Shown: positions 5,727-6,095 of the stretch, piece after piece
How the letters are laid out: each line of letters begins with the position of its first letter
Numbering within the stretch: position 1 is the first letter of the stretch
Origin: Pseudomonadota bacterium
GTDB taxonomy: Bacteria > Pseudomonadota > Gammaproteobacteria > Acidiferrobacterales > UBA6901
Assembly: GCA_021783175.1 (NCBI GenBank)
Contig: JAJXUF010000178.1
Coordinates: 1-6,095, forward strand
Length of the DNA: 6,095 nucleotides
Direction: 5' to 3'
Made by a program: the position numbers and the translations under genes
Notes under the pieces: model-generated
Database searches by the model: none
What the model was told of the DNA's origin: nothing
Seen by the model: the letters and a program-made list of their open reading frames with translations, nothing else

Positions 5727-5770
5727 AGTCACGCATACTAAACGCTTTGCGCCGATTGCAACAAGACGGA

Positions 5771-5799
5771 TGCACCAGGCACTGGTTTCCCCCTATAAT
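5771..5799 (+). promoter_or_regulatory. Putative promoter of mlaA
   Basis: A perfect -10 box, TATAAT, lies at 5794-5799. Seventeen nt upstream the -35 position (5771-5776) reads TGCACC, a weak match, and there is no extended TG motif. Transcription would start near 5806, giving a leader of about 25 nt before the ATG at 5832. Confidence 0.55.
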
Positions 5800-5831
5800 C
5801 AAAACTATTCTTTTGGCTATCCCACACGTTC

Positions 5832-6095
5832 ATGTTTTTGATGCGAATATCCATGCTGCTTGCAAGTCTACTGTTGGCAGGTTGCAGCTCGATCAATCTG
5901 AGTTCATACGCGCAGCAAAAAGACCCCTTCGAATCCTTCAATCGCGGCGTCTATAAATTCAACGACACGCTGGACCGGGCCGTGGTCAAACCGGTTGCCC
6001 AGGGTTATAACAAAGTCATGCCCGGGCCCGTAAAGACCATGGTCAGCAACTTCTTTTCCAATCTGGACGACGTGGTGGTTACCGCAAACGACTTA
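5832..6095 (+). CDS. mlaA: MlaA/VacJ outer-membrane lipoprotein (5' part, runs off the window)
   Basis: The first 88 codons of an MlaA-family lipoprotein; the rest lies beyond 6095. In the Mla system MlaA sits in the outer membrane with porins, removes phospholipids from the outer leaflet and passes them to periplasmic MlaC. The N-terminus is a lipoprotein signal peptide with lipobox LAGC (Cys18 from the ATG at 5832, Cys15 from the in-frame ATG at 5841). It is followed by the family signature DPFESFNRGVYKFNDTLDRA, then VVKPVAQGYNKVMPGPVKT and VSNFFSNLDDVVVTANDL. No good Shine-Dalgarno marks either ATG, so the start is uncertain by a few codons. The gene is divergent from the cyclase operon, with about 105 nt between the two starts. 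Neighbouring mla genes cannot be seen from this window. Confidence 0.93.
   Translation, partial: MFLMRISMLLASLLLAGCSSINLSSYAQQKDPFESFNRGVYKFNDTLDRAVVKPVAQGYNKVMPGPVKTMVSNFFSNLDDVVVTANDL

Noticed and set aside
5738..5956. 67- and 69-codon frames at the start of mlaA
   Set aside because: They overlap the lipoprotein signal and MlaA signature in other frames. The MlaA reading explains the sequence through to the window edge.

Overview
The window looks like a chromosomal segment of a Gram-negative bacterium, most likely a betaproteobacterium. That assignment is an inference from moderately high GC, a Pal-like lipoprotein, an MlaA lipoprotein, and the gene set CHASE2-cyclase / SH3 protein / M48 protease. 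Nearly every gene encodes a membrane, periplasmic or outer-membrane protein, so this is an envelope-focused region. I see no mobile element, CRISPR array, tRNA or rRNA.

Region by region: (1) Positions 1-99 hold an open plus-strand frame ending in a stop, possibly the 3' end of a gene that starts outside the window. (2) Positions 1140 down to 124 (minus strand) hold a compact three-gene unit of unrecognised proteins: a 119-aa membrane-anchored protein, a 52-aa small protein, and a 170-aa membrane-anchored protein. The 52-aa gene overlaps both neighbours, by 11 nt upstream and by an ATGA 4-nt overlap downstream, so translation is probably coupled. (3) Positions 1804 down to 1292 (minus) hold an OmpA/Pal-type lipoprotein. 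It is divergent from (4) a MarR-family regulator at 1930-2454 (plus). The AT-rich region between them carries a perfect TTGACA box and small inverted and direct repeats. (5) Positions 5726 down to 2531 (minus) hold a three-gene operon: a CHASE2 sensor with a class III nucleotidyl cyclase, a secreted SH3 protein, and a secreted M48 zinc protease. Both junctions are 1-nt stop/start overlaps within TGATG. (6) From 5832 to the window edge (plus) lies the 5' part of mlaA (vacJ), divergent from the cyclase operon and preceded by a perfect TATAAT box.

How the genes may work together (inference): the cyclase senses something in the periplasm through CHASE2 and makes a cyclic nucleotide in the cytoplasm. 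Its two co-translated partners act in the periplasm, where an SH3b domain may bind peptidoglycan or protein and an M48 enzyme may degrade or fold-check outer-membrane proteins. Pal ties the outer membrane to peptidoglycan, and MlaA keeps phospholipids out of the outer leaflet. The MarR protein may control the Pal-like gene, itself, or both.
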